Shown piece by piece: positions 1 through 6,632 of a stretch of DNA of 7,996 nucleotides. The stretch covers positions 1 through 7,996 of the forward strand of contig JAICXZ010000109.1 of the NCBI GenBank assembly GCA_025934475.1, written 5' to 3'. The DNA is from Mucilaginibacter sp. (lineage in GTDB: Bacteria > Bacteroidota > Bacteroidia > Sphingobacteriales > Sphingobacteriaceae). Position 1 is the first letter of the stretch. Each line of letters starts with the position of its first letter. The translations under genes and the position numbers were made by a program. Below the pieces are notes generated by a model. The model was not told the DNA's origin. It saw only the letters and a list, made by a program, of their open reading frames with translations, and searched no databases.

Positions 1-309
1 AACCCCCATACGTGCGCCCAGTTAATCACTGACTGGCTAACCATAGTCGCCGAAAAAACCGGGCGGACTCCCGTTATTTACACCTACAAAGGTTTTTGGA
101 ACGACACACTTGGCGGACCGTCCGGGTTTGGCAGTTATCCATTGTGGCTTGCTTCATATCAAACAGCAACACCTGGCTTACCTTCGGGATGGAGCAATTA
201 TACGCTGTGGCAATATTATGGTGCACCTGATGGAGTAGCCAACAATGCCGATATCAGTCTATTCGGCGGGAGTGCGGATGACTGGAAAACATTTGCCCAG
301 ACAGCTTAA
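1..309 (+). CDS. GH25-family lysozyme, C-terminal fragment
   Basis: This is the last 102 residues of a protein whose start lies outside the window; frame 1 is open from base 1 to a TAA at 307-309. The fragment matches the C-terminal half of glycoside hydrolase family 25 (N-acetylmuramidase, Cellosyl/Cpl-1 type), which cleaves the MurNAc-GlcNAc bond of peptidoglycan. Visible family landmarks in order are PVIYTYKGFW (about residues 24-33), the strand YPLWLASY (46-53), YTLWQYYG (68-75) and a terminal NADISLF (82-88) that resembles the closing 'VDxNxF' of GH25 barrels; its Asp84 may be the last conserved active-site acidic residue. The Asp/Glu pair on the earlier strands is not in the window, so activity cannot be judged. 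No accessory domain follows the barrel. It is probably a cell-wall hydrolase, and a phage-type endolysin cannot be excluded, although no phage genes are nearby. The family call is fairly secure. Confidence 0.85.
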   Translation, partial: NPHTCAQLITDWLTIVAEKTGRTPVIYTYKGFWNDTLGGPSGFGSYPLWLASYQTATPGLPSGWSNYTLWQYYGAPDGVANNADISLFGGSADDWKTFAQTA

Positions 310-333
310 AACCAATAAAGAATTCCTGGTGGT

Positions 334-365
334 GTTGTTTTTCCTCTTGCGAGACAGTATTTTTA
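334..365 (+). promoter_or_regulatory. weak candidate promoter for the isomerase-like gene
   Basis: In the 76-bp gap after the lysozyme, GTTG (334-337) is followed after 20 bp by TATTTTTA (358-365), which fits the Bacteroidota -33/-7 pattern (TTTG, 19-21 bp, TAnnTTTG) with one mismatch in the -7 box. An overlapping alternative is TTTATTTG at 362-369. Either would give a leader of about 12-20 nt before the ATG at 386. AT-rich sequence makes chance matches likely. I see no terminator hairpin after the lysozyme stop, so readthrough is also possible. Confidence 0.25.
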
Positions 366-385
366 TTTGACCAAAATACCTCGTT

Positions 386-1309
386 ATGAAAACCAAGACC
401 AACCAACCGGAAACAGAACACGTTATCCACCGCCGCGATTTCATTCAGCTATCGGGCATGGGCCTGCTTGGCGCTATGCTGCCATTGAAAGGGCTGTCGG
501 CATTGACCGCGGAAGCCGCTCCGCTGCCGCGTTTGTCGATGCAGTTGTATACGATTAGGGACGCGATAGCTAAAGATCCGGCAGGAACGTTGAAACGTGT
601 GGCAGATATCGGTTTCAAATATGTAGAGACTGCTTTCTGGCCGCCCAATATTTCTTTGCAGCATGCCGCCAAATATATTAAAGACGCGGGCTTAAAAGTT
701 TCATCATCACACATCGATTTCCCCGAAGGGCAAAAAATACACGTAATGACAGAAACCGCCCGAGCCTACAACTGTAAGAAAATGATATGGCACGGCTGGC
801 CCGAAGATCCGCGTTACAGCAGCCTGGCAGGGACCAGGGCACTGGTCGACATTTATAACGAGGCTTATAAATTTGCAAAAGGCAACGGGCTGGAGTTTGG
901 CTTGCACAATCACTGGTGGGAGTACCGCAATAAGGTAGGCGGCAAATTTGTGTACGAAGTATTGATGGAGGAGCTGAACCCCGGCATATTTTTCGAAGTA
1001 GATACCTATTGGGTTAAGGTTGCCGGGCACGATCCTGCTATCATCTTAACCAAACTTGGCAAGCGGGCCAAAATGTTGCACATCAAGGACGGTCCGGCTA
1101 AATGGAACGACCAATTACCTAAAGATATCGTGGACCCGATGACGCCGGTTGGCAAAGGGACACAAAACTTCCCAGCCATTGCCAAAGCCGCAACAGGAAA
1201 CGCCGAATGGTTTGTAGTTGAAATGGATAAGGTTAACGGCGATGTTTTTGAGGCGCTGAAGGAAAGCTATGATTATTTGATGAAGAATAAGATGGTGAGG
1301 GTGGCGTAG
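386..1309 (+). CDS. Tat-exported sugar phosphate isomerase/epimerase family protein (IolE-like TIM barrel)
   Basis: A 307-residue protein of the xylose-isomerase-like TIM-barrel superfamily (sugar phosphate isomerase/epimerase, IolE, AP endonuclease 2 type). The N-terminus has a twin-arginine signal: HRRDFIQ with Arg16-Arg17, a hydrophobic stretch at about 22-41, and a possible AEA cleavage site at 42-44, so it should be folded and cofactor-loaded in the cytoplasm and then exported. The barrel begins at SMQLYTIRD (51-59). Likely metal or substrate residues are His109, the GLHNHWWEY motif (172-180, with His174, His176, Glu179), Asp206 in FFEVDTYW, His232 in LHIKD and Glu279 in VVEMD, plus the VGKGTQNF loop (255-262). 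Family members isomerise or epimerise sugars and inositol derivatives with a divalent metal; the substrate here cannot be read from sequence. Length is normal for exported Bacteroidota members. The ATG at 386 is chosen because it leaves a proper n-region before the twin arginines. It ends convergent with comM. Confidence 0.9.
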   Translation: MKTKTNQPETEHVIHRRDFIQLSGMGLLGAMLPLKGLSALTAEAAPLPRLSMQLYTIRDAIAKDPAGTLKRVADIGFKYVETAFWPPNISLQHAAKYIKDAGLKVSSSHIDFPEGQKIHVMTETARAYNCKKMIWHGWPEDPRYSSLAGTRALVDIYNEAYKFAKGNGLEFGLHNHWWEYRNKVGGKFVYEVLMEELNPGIFFEVDTYWVKVAGHDPAIILTKLGKRAKMLHIKDGPAKWNDQLPKDIVDPMTPVGKGTQNFPAIAKAATGNAEWFVVEMDKVNGDVFEALKESYDYLMKNKMVRVA

Positions 1310-1311
1310 GC

Positions 1312-1331
1312 CGCCGGGCTGAAACCCGGCG
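1312..1331. repeat. GC-rich hairpin between convergent genes, possible terminator or repeat
   Basis: CGCCGGG (1312-1318) and CCCGGCG (1325-1331) form a perfect 7-bp stem around a six-base loop, starting three bases after the isomerase-like stop codon. No T-run follows directly, although TTTTT occurs at 1359-1363 after a weak GGG...CCC pairing (1341-1358). The position between two converging genes suggests a role in transcription termination, perhaps for both. It could instead be part of a dispersed GC-rich intergenic repeat. The rest of this 75-bp gap shows nothing else recognisable. Confidence 0.4.
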
Positions 1332-1384
1332 TTACACTATGGGTCGAGGCCTATGCCCTTTTTCAGTGTCTTCACAGAAAAGCA

Positions 1385-2926
1385 TCACCCAGCCCATCCC
1401 TCTCTATCCAAACTCCTAAAATGAATAGCCTCAGCCAAATGTTCCAGCTTAATCTCCTCACTTCCTGCCAAATCGGCTATGGTGCGAGATACTTTGAGGA
1501 TGCGGTCATAGGCACGGGCACTGAGGCCCAGTTTCTCCATAGCTTTTTTCAATAACGTTTGCCCCGCGCTATTGATTTTGCATATATCACGCACCATTTG
1601 CGGGGTCATTTGGGCGTTGGCGTGCAATTCGGGTTTGTTGCCGAAGCGGGCTGTTTGTATTTCTCGGGCGCTCATTACGCGTTCGCGGATCAATTCGCTC
1701 TTTTCGGCTAAGCGTTCTGAAGATAACTCTGAGAAATTAACCGGCGTTACTTCCACATGCAGATCGATACGATCAAGCAGCGGGCCCGATATCTTGGCCA
1801 GGTATTTTTGCACCACTCCCGGCGGACAGGTGCATTCCTTTTCGGGATGGTTATAATAACCGCAGGGACAGGGGTTCATGCTAGCAATCAGCATCACGTT
1901 TGCGGGGTATTCAACGGTCAATTTAGCTCTTGAAACCGTGATCCTCCTTTCCTCCAGCGGCTGGCGCATTACCTCGAGCACCGAGCGCTTAAATTCTGGT
2001 AGCTCATCCAGGAAAAGAACACCATTGTGCGCCAATGATATCTCCCCGGGCTGTGGATTACTGCCGCCGCCAACTAAGGCTACGTCGCTGATAGTATGGT
2101 GCGGCGAGCGGAAGGGCCGCGTGGTCACCAGCGCATCGGCCGCAGCCAGCTTCCCGGCTACCGAATGTATTTTGGTTGTTTCTAACGATTCGTGTAAAGT
2201 GAGCGGCGGTAATATGGATGGTAGCCTTCGTGCCAGCATGGTTTTACCGGCTCCCGGCGGACCGATCAGGATCACATTATGCCCGCCAGCGGCTGCTATC
2301 TCAAGCGCTCTTTTGATATTCTCCTGGCCCTTTACCTCGCTGAAGTCGCTATCGTAATTGCTGAGGCTATTGAAGAATTCTTCACGGGTATTTACAATCT
2401 CCTGTTTTAACTGAGTCTCGCCGTTAAAAAACTTCTCTATGTCTGTGATATTTTCTACGCCATAAACTTCGAGGTCGTTCACAATGGCCGCCTCGCGAGC
2501 GTTTTGTTTGGGCAGGATAAGACCTTTGAAACCATCTTTCCGGGCCTGTATAGCGATAGGCAGGGCGCCCTTGATCGGCTGCACACCGCCATCGAGCGAA
2601 AGCTCGCCCATGATGATGTATTTGTCCAGGTTTTCTTCGCTGATCTGACCCGAACTGGCGAGGATTGCCGTCGCGATAGTGAGATCGTATGAGGAGCCTT
2701 CCTTGCGTATATCCGCCGGCGCCATATTCACGACGATCTTTTGCCGGGGCATCCTTAAATTGTTGGTCTGCAAAGCCGATTCAATGCGCTGCAGCGACTC
2801 ACGAACAGCGTTATCGGGCAGGCCGACTATAAAATAGTTGGGCTTGCCGCCGCTGATATTAACCTCAACTGTTATTGTGATGGCCTGGATGCCATATACC
2901 GCACTTCCAAAAGTTTTAACTAGCAC
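1385..2926 (-). CDS. comM: YifB/ComM family AAA+ ATPase (Mg chelatase-like), branch-migration helicase homologue
   Basis: A 513-residue, full-length member of the YifB/ComM family. The N-terminal part (about 20-165) is the Lon-like ChlI domain, with GELSLDGGVQPIKGAL at 107-122. The Mg-chelatase-type AAA+ core follows: Walker A GPPGAGKT (222-229), the family motif PFRSPHHTIS (271-280), Walker B VLFLDE (303-308) within LAHNGVLFLDELPEF, and LLDRIDLHVEV (383-393). Between them is a four-cysteine, probably zinc-binding insert (Cys353, Cys355, Cys365, Cys367). The C-terminal domain runs from about 440 (LGLSARAYDRILKVSRTIADL). In naturally competent bacteria ComM is a hexameric helicase that extends the recombination tract during transformation; that role here rests on homology. 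The start is GTG (2924-2926), not ATG; it is accepted because the resulting N-terminus, MLVKTFGSAVYGI, matches the usual start of the family. It lies 54 bp downstream of the small membrane protein gene. Confidence 0.95.
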   Translation of the reverse strand: MLVKTFGSAVYGIQAITITVEVNISGGKPNYFIVGLPDNAVRESLQRIESALQTNNLRMPRQKIVVNMAPADIRKEGSSYDLTIATAILASSGQISEENLDKYIIMGELSLDGGVQPIKGALPIAIQARKDGFKGLILPKQNAREAAIVNDLEVYGVENITDIEKFFNGETQLKQEIVNTREEFFNSLSNYDSDFSEVKGQENIKRALEIAAAGGHNVILIGPPGAGKTMLARRLPSILPPLTLHESLETTKIHSVAGKLAAADALVTTRPFRSPHHTISDVALVGGGSNPQPGEISLAHNGVLFLDELPEFKRSVLEVMRQPLEERRITVSRAKLTVEYPANVMLIASMNPCPCGYYNHPEKECTCPPGVVQKYLAKISGPLLDRIDLHVEVTPVNFSELSSERLAEKSELIRERVMSAREIQTARFGNKPELHANAQMTPQMVRDICKINSAGQTLLKKAMEKLGLSARAYDRILKVSRTIADLAGSEEIKLEHLAEAIHFRSLDREGWAG

Positions 2927-2931
2927 CGTGA

Positions 2932-2961
2932 CAAAGGTTATTGACGGCGTAAGTTATGCAA
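2932..2961 (-). promoter_or_regulatory. candidate promoter almost touching the comM GTG start
   Basis: On the minus strand TTG (2961-2959) is followed after 19 bp by AACCTTTG (2939-2932), one mismatch from the Bacteroidota -7 consensus TAnnTTTG at an ideal spacing. If used, transcription would begin at about 2926-2929, essentially at the GTG start codon, giving a leaderless or nearly leaderless mRNA. Cotranscription from the upstream membrane-protein gene is the alternative. Confidence 0.35.
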
Positions 2962-2980
2962 TTTCCGGCACTATCGCTTA

Positions 2981-3361
2981 TTACAGCGTAAAAAGGAAAA
3001 TGCCGCAGATAACGATCACGTGAGCGAGAACCACAATTCCCAGCACGTTACGGTTGTGCCTGCTCATGATGGTCAATCGTTCATCTACTCTCCTCAGAAA
3101 CCTGTTATTGAGGAAAAGCAGGTGATTAACGAATAGCAACGTTACCATAGCCACCAATATCGCGGTGTCGGTCAAAGAATTAGCTGCAATGACGCCCGAA
3201 TGCAGTAGAAGATCAATAGCAAGGAGAATAACGGTGAGCAGCACAATAAGCAGGAAGCTGGCATTGAATAAGGTTTTGTTGGGAGATGCTTTTCCCTGGC
3301 CGAAATTTCTGAACGTCCACCTGTGAACCGTCACATAAATGGACTGGTACGACTTAAACAT
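2981..3361 (-). CDS. small three-helix membrane protein of unknown function
   Basis: A 126-residue protein I do not recognise. It has no cleavable signal. The first 30 residues are hydrophilic and basic (TVHRWTFRNFGQGKASPNK). Three hydrophobic segments follow at about 33-53 (ASFLLIVLLTVILLAIDLLLH), 64-85 (TDTAILVAMVTLLFVNHLLFL) and 107-125 (LGIVVLAHVIVICGIFLFTL region). A positively charged loop at about 86-105 (NRFLRRVDERL and SRHNRN) lies between helices 2 and 3 and probably faces the cytoplasm by the positive-inside rule, which would put the N-terminus outside; the basic N-terminus argues the other way, so topology is unsettled. Composition and codon use look like those of its neighbours. 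The gene lies 182 bp downstream of the M1 peptidase gene and 54 bp upstream of comM. The ATG at 3361 is the first in the frame after an AT-rich gap. The gene looks real, and its function is unknown. Confidence 0.7.
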   Translation of the reverse strand: MFKSYQSIYVTVHRWTFRNFGQGKASPNKTLFNASFLLIVLLTVILLAIDLLLHSGVIAANSLTDTAILVAMVTLLFVNHLLFLNNRFLRRVDERLTIMSRHNRNVLGIVVLAHVIVICGIFLFTL

Positions 3362-3401
3362 GGTTGTATTTGATTAAGGGTTTGGCAGGAAGGCTCTTAG
3401 G

Positions 3402-3416
3402 GGCATGGAGCATGCC
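3402..3416. repeat. short inverted repeat in the leader region of the membrane-protein gene
   Basis: GGCATG (3402-3407), GAG, CATGCC (3411-3416): six-base perfect arms about 40 bp upstream of the ATG at 3361. It could be an RNA hairpin in the 5' leader or an operator-like palindrome. No T-run follows on the minus strand, so it is not a standard terminator. The significance is uncertain. Confidence 0.3.
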
Positions 3417-3465
3417 TGTGGTTTTTGTTTGTTTTAAATATTAACGAACAAATGAAATAAAAAGT

Positions 3466-3502
3466 ATATTATTTTGAAAATGAACTTTATTCAAAATAAT
3501 AT
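3466..3502 (-). terminator. AT-only-stem inverted repeat, probable terminator of the M1 peptidase gene
   Basis: ATATTATTTTGAA (3466-3478) and its perfect complement TTCAAAATAATAT (3490-3502) flank an 11-base loop, beginning 41 bp past the M1 stop codon. On the minus strand the stem is followed by ACTTTTTATTT, a T-rich tail expected of an intrinsic terminator. The stem has only one G-C pair position per arm, so hairpin stability comes from length. An operator for the downstream membrane-protein gene is the other possibility. No confident -7 element was found in this 182-bp gap; TTCATTTG (3454-3447) is one mismatch away. Confidence 0.5.
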
Positions 3503-3543
3503 TAAGCGATATGCCAAAATCACCAAACTATATTAATCTGGAC

Positions 3544-5130
3544 TTATTTCTGTTGAGTAACCTCAAAAACTCCATATAAGTTCACATTAGGATCAAATAC
3601 TACCGAGGTTGGCGTGTCTGTCAGCGTGAACTGCACCGTGGTCAAACGGTTCTTCAAGTCTATGGTGCGAATCTCATTGTTGATCGAAACTTCAACAGAG
3701 CACTCGTAAAGATCATTTTGTATCTGCCCCACTTCAAACGTAATTACCTTTTCAGCAGGATTGTATGACCATTTTGCCGAGAGCTGCAAATGTCCCGGTG
3801 TATACAGCCATTGTTTAAAAAATTGTTCCAGGTCCTGATTGCCGGCTTTTTCCATTACAGCGCGGAAATCCTCCGTATTGGCATTGCCGTTTTTGTATTG
3901 CGCATAATAGTCGCGGATGCCCTGCCAGAACGCGTCATCTCCCAGTTTACGACGGAGCATATGCAAAAACCAGCCGCCCTTTTGATAGCTGTTGGCATTG
4001 AGCAGTTGCATAAAATTGTCCTTTACCGCAGTGTCAACCACCGGGTGAAAGCGTTCCTTTTCAAACTTTAAAGCCATTTCGCGATCGGCCGTCATGCGCT
4101 GCTTTAGAATATCCTCACCATATTTACTTTCGAGATAAACATTGGTCATATAAGTTGCGAAGCCTTCGCTCAGCCACAGGTGGGCGAAGCTTTTTTCGCT
4201 GGCTGCGTCGCCAAACCATTGATGGGCTATTTCGTGCGCCATTAACTCTTCGATATCTTTGGCGCCAACCGAGTTTTCGTAATAAAAAATGCAGCTTGCA
4301 TTTTCCATTCCGCCGAAAATGGTTTTCGACTGCACATTGGCCAATTTCTCATAAGCGAATGGCCCTACTTTATCAATGTAATAAGCCAGTATCTCTTTGG
4401 CAACGGCATAACTATTAAACCCCAGGTCCTTATTCTCCGGAAACACGTAAGTATATACCGGGATACTCTTTACGTCGCCGGTATGATCAACAGCAAAATC
4501 GGCTGCACCAATCACCATCACTTTTGTTGGAACTGGTGCCGATTCCTTCCAATGCGTTTGCTTCAGACCACCCGGCACGACAGCCTCACTCACTTTGGAT
4601 CCATTGGCAACCACCTGGTAATGTGCAGGTGCTGTTACCGTAAATTCCACGGTCGCTTTATCGGCAGGATCATCTACGCATGGTATCCAGTTGTGAGCCC
4701 TGTTTGGCCAGTTGTCGCCAAAAAAGGTGCGATGATTAAACTTGTTGGTCGAAATGATCAGTCCGTCCGACGGAACGCCCTGGTAGGTGATGGTATAAGT
4801 ATGCTTGCTGCCTGAATGTGCATTGGCTGAAATGCTCAATGTATCGCCGCGTTGTTCAAAATTTACCGGGCTTCTTCTATCGCTTACACTGGTCACCGTC
4901 ATCCCTTTACCGTCCTTTTTTTGTTTGGTAAGATCAAGATCAAATGAACCGGCATCCTGTAAAAACTTCACGGTAACATCCGCTTTGCCCCTGATTATAT
5001 CGTTTTGATCGCTCAGCTGCAATGTAAAAGCATAATGCTGTACATCGATTGAAGCACCAGGTTTTTGGGCGTAGGCAGAAAAAGAGGTAAACAGGACTGC
5101 AAGAGCAGCAACAGTGAAAGGTATGCGCAT
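3544..5130 (-). CDS. secreted M1 family metallopeptidase (aminopeptidase N-like)
   Basis: A 528-residue gluzincin of peptidase family M1, which removes N-terminal residues from peptides using one zinc ion. A Sec signal peptide occupies residues 1-21 (cleavage after AYA, leaving Gln22), so the enzyme is exported, probably to the periplasm. The N-terminal beta domain covers about 25-215. The catalytic domain contains the exopeptidase motif GGMEN (273-277), the zinc motif HEIAH (299-303) with Glu300 as general base, and the third ligand Glu322 in SEGFATY, at the standard HExxH-x18-E spacing. Tyr382 in SYQKGGWFLH is the likely transition-state tyrosine. A small beta domain (about 445-525) closes the protein. 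It lacks the large helical C-terminal domain of E. coli PepN (870 residues), as is usual for short Bacteroidota M1 enzymes. All catalytic residues are present. It follows ffh after a terminator and has its own promoter element, so it is probably a single-gene unit. Confidence 0.95.
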   Translation of the reverse strand: MRIPFTVAALAVLFTSFSAYAQKPGASIDVQHYAFTLQLSDQNDIIRGKADVTVKFLQDAGSFDLDLTKQKKDGKGMTVTSVSDRRSPVNFEQRGDTLSISANAHSGSKHTYTITYQGVPSDGLIISTNKFNHRTFFGDNWPNRAHNWIPCVDDPADKATVEFTVTAPAHYQVVANGSKVSEAVVPGGLKQTHWKESAPVPTKVMVIGAADFAVDHTGDVKSIPVYTYVFPENKDLGFNSYAVAKEILAYYIDKVGPFAYEKLANVQSKTIFGGMENASCIFYYENSVGAKDIEELMAHEIAHQWFGDAASEKSFAHLWLSEGFATYMTNVYLESKYGEDILKQRMTADREMALKFEKERFHPVVDTAVKDNFMQLLNANSYQKGGWFLHMLRRKLGDDAFWQGIRDYYAQYKNGNANTEDFRAVMEKAGNQDLEQFFKQWLYTPGHLQLSAKWSYNPAEKVITFEVGQIQNDLYECSVEVSINNEIRTIDLKNRLTTVQFTLTDTPTSVVFDPNVNLYGVFEVTQQK

Positions 5131-5149
5131 AAGTTGATTATTGGATGCG

Positions 5150-5157
5150 CAAAGGTA
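5150..5157 (-). promoter_or_regulatory. -7 promoter element of the M1 peptidase gene
   Basis: The minus strand reads TACCTTTG, a perfect match to the Bacteroidota -7 consensus TAnnTTTG, 19 bp before the ATG. Transcription would start near 5146, giving a leader of about 16 nt. The expected -33 region, 19-21 bp upstream, falls inside the GC palindrome of the ffh terminator and has no TTTG, so only the -7 box is well supported. Confidence 0.55.
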
Positions 5158-5169
5158 GCTGATTTAAAC

Positions 5170-5193
5170 AAAAAAAGCGGCCGCGGCCGCTTT
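5170..5193 (-). terminator. intrinsic terminator of ffh, perfect GC palindrome with T-run
   Basis: AAAGCGGCCGCGGCCGCTTT (5174-5193) is a perfect 20-bp palindrome; read on the minus strand it folds into an 8-bp stem with a CGCG loop and is followed by seven T residues (complement of A5170-5176). It lies 41 bp beyond the ffh stop codon and just upstream of the M1 promoter element, separating the two transcription units. It contains two overlapping GCGGCCGC octamers. Confidence 0.85.
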
Positions 5194-5233
5194 AGGTTAT
5201 TTTAGCATATAAACTCGCTTTCAGAGGATAAGG

Positions 5234-6559
5234 CTACCGTGGCATTCTCCGCATCATGTTGGCCATAGCTGCCGGATTGCTCATCTGCTTCATCACTTTG
5301 CGCATGTCCTCAAACTGTTTCAGCAACCTGTTCACTTCAGTAATATTGGTACCCGAGCCTTTGGCAATACGGTTGCGGCGGCTCTGGTTGATGGAATCCG
5401 GATTTTCCTTTTCGAACGGTGTCATCGACTGGATGATGGCCTCAATGTTCTTGAAAGCATCGTCGTCAACCTCCACATTCTTCATCATTTTTCCCACGCC
5501 GGGTATCATGCCCATCAGATCTTTCATGTTGCCCATTTTTTTGATCTGCTGTATCTGGCTATAGAAGTCGTTGAAGTCGAATTTATTTTTACGGATCTTT
5601 TTTTGCAGCTCGGCAGCTTCTTTTTCGTCAAATTGCTGCTGTGCACGTTCTACCAGCGAGATCACGTCGCCCATGCCCAGGATGCGTGAAGCCATACGAT
5701 CGGGGTGGAAAACGTCCAGTGCCTCCATCTTCTCGCCGGTACCGATAAACTTGATCGGCTTATCAACTACCGATTTGATCGACAGCGCTGCACCACCGCG
5801 GGTATCACCATCGAGCTTTGTTAGAACAACGCCTGTAAAGTCGAGGCGATCGTTGAACACCTTAGCCGTATTCACAGCATCCTGGCCGGTCATAGAATCC
5901 ACGACGAACAATATCTCGTTTGGATTGGTAGCAGCTTTTACCTGTTCTATTTCCTTCATCATCGCCTCGTCAATCGAAAGGCGGCCGGCGGTGTCGATGA
6001 TGACTACGTTATTATTTTGCTGTTTAGCTAACGCGATACCTTCTTTAGCAATGCCGATCGGGTCCTTTGATTCCAGGTTAGCATAAACTGGGATGCCTAT
6101 CTGCTCGCCCAAAACTTTCAGCTGATCAATAGCTGCGGGACGGTAAACGTCGCCGGCAACCAGCAAAGGCTTTTTATTTTTTTGCGTTTTGAGGAAGTTG
6201 GCCAGTTTACCGCTGAACGTCGTTTTACCGGCACCGTTCAAACCTGCGATGAGGATGATAGTTGGGTTGGCAGCCAGATTGAGCTCGGTCGCGGTGCCTC
6301 CCATCAATTCCGCCAACTCGTCGTTCATGATCTTGGTGAGCAACTGCCCGGGCGAAATTGCTGTAAGCACGTTCGACCCTAAAGCCTTTTGCTTCACCTC
6401 ATCGGTAAAAGTTTTGGCTGTTTTATAGTTAACGTCGGCGTCGAGGAGAGCCTTGCGTATCTCCTTCATTGTCTCCGCCACGTTTATTTCAGTAATAGTT
6501 CCCTGACCCTTCAGGACCTTGAACGCCCTGTCGAGTTTATCCGAAAGATTTTCAAACAT
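5234..6559 (-). CDS. ffh: signal recognition particle protein Ffh (SRP54 GTPase)
   Basis: A 441-residue full-length Ffh. With 4.5S RNA it binds signal sequences of nascent membrane and exported proteins and, through GTP-dependent pairing with FtsY, delivers the ribosome to the translocon. The N domain spans about 1-90. The G domain shows GLNGAGKT (106-113), DVYRPAA (137-143), DTAGR (189-193), TKLDGDTRGG (247-256) and GTGEK (273-277). The methionine-rich M domain runs from about 325 to 441 with the RNA-binding segment NQSRRNRIAKGSG (391-403) and the methionine-rich tail MKQMSNPAAMANMMRRMP. All nucleotide-binding elements are intact. The gene ends in TAG and is followed by a strong terminator. 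A perfect -7 element precedes it. No 4.5S RNA gene or ftsY is visible in the window. Ffh is normally essential, so this is core chromosome. Confidence 0.98.
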   Translation of the reverse strand: MFENLSDKLDRAFKVLKGQGTITEINVAETMKEIRKALLDADVNYKTAKTFTDEVKQKALGSNVLTAISPGQLLTKIMNDELAELMGGTATELNLAANPTIILIAGLNGAGKTTFSGKLANFLKTQKNKKPLLVAGDVYRPAAIDQLKVLGEQIGIPVYANLESKDPIGIAKEGIALAKQQNNNVVIIDTAGRLSIDEAMMKEIEQVKAATNPNEILFVVDSMTGQDAVNTAKVFNDRLDFTGVVLTKLDGDTRGGAALSIKSVVDKPIKFIGTGEKMEALDVFHPDRMASRILGMGDVISLVERAQQQFDEKEAAELQKKIRKNKFDFNDFYSQIQQIKKMGNMKDLMGMIPGVGKMMKNVEVDDDAFKNIEAIIQSMTPFEKENPDSINQSRRNRIAKGSGTNITEVNRLLKQFEDMRKVMKQMSNPAAMANMMRRMPR

Positions 6560-6583
6560 CTGTATCTATCTCAATTAAGGCTG

Positions 6584-6591
6584 CAAAGTTA
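6584..6591 (-). promoter_or_regulatory. -7 promoter element of ffh
   Basis: The minus strand reads TAACTTTG, a perfect TAnnTTTG, 24 bp before the ffh ATG, predicting a start near 6580 and a leader of about 20 nt. No TTTG or TTG lies 19-21 bp upstream, so the -33 box is weak or absent. Confidence 0.55.
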
Positions 6592-6632
6592 AGATTTTGA
6601 AGCGATTTGCTTTATGCTTAACGAGGAGTTTT

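Noticed and set aside
1..309. lysozyme fragment as evidence of a prophage edge
   Set aside because: No other phage genes, integrase or tRNA occur in the window, and GH25 enzymes are common as chromosomal genes; the upstream context is not visible.
445..1030. overlapping minus-strand frames inside the isomerase-like gene
   Set aside because: The plus-strand gene has a coherent Tat signal and barrel motifs; the antisense frames have neither.
1878..2357. 159-codon open frame on the plus strand
   Set aside because: It is fully antisense to the well-supported comM AAA+ core, and its translation has a low-complexity, serine-rich composition with no recognisable domain.
5174..5193. GC palindrome as a recombination or attachment site
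   Set aside because: Its place after the ffh stop codon and the T-run on the coding strand are explained by an intrinsic terminator; no integrase or duplicated flank is present.
5131..5233. 4.5S SRP RNA gene beside ffh
   Set aside because: The gap is only 103 bp and is filled by the terminator and the M1 promoter; the conserved SRP RNA tetraloop and internal-loop structure was not seen here or in the gap upstream of ffh.
5571..6086. 171-codon open frame on the plus strand
   Set aside because: It is antisense to the G domain of ffh; the serine-rich translation is a mirror of ffh codon use, and ffh is certain.
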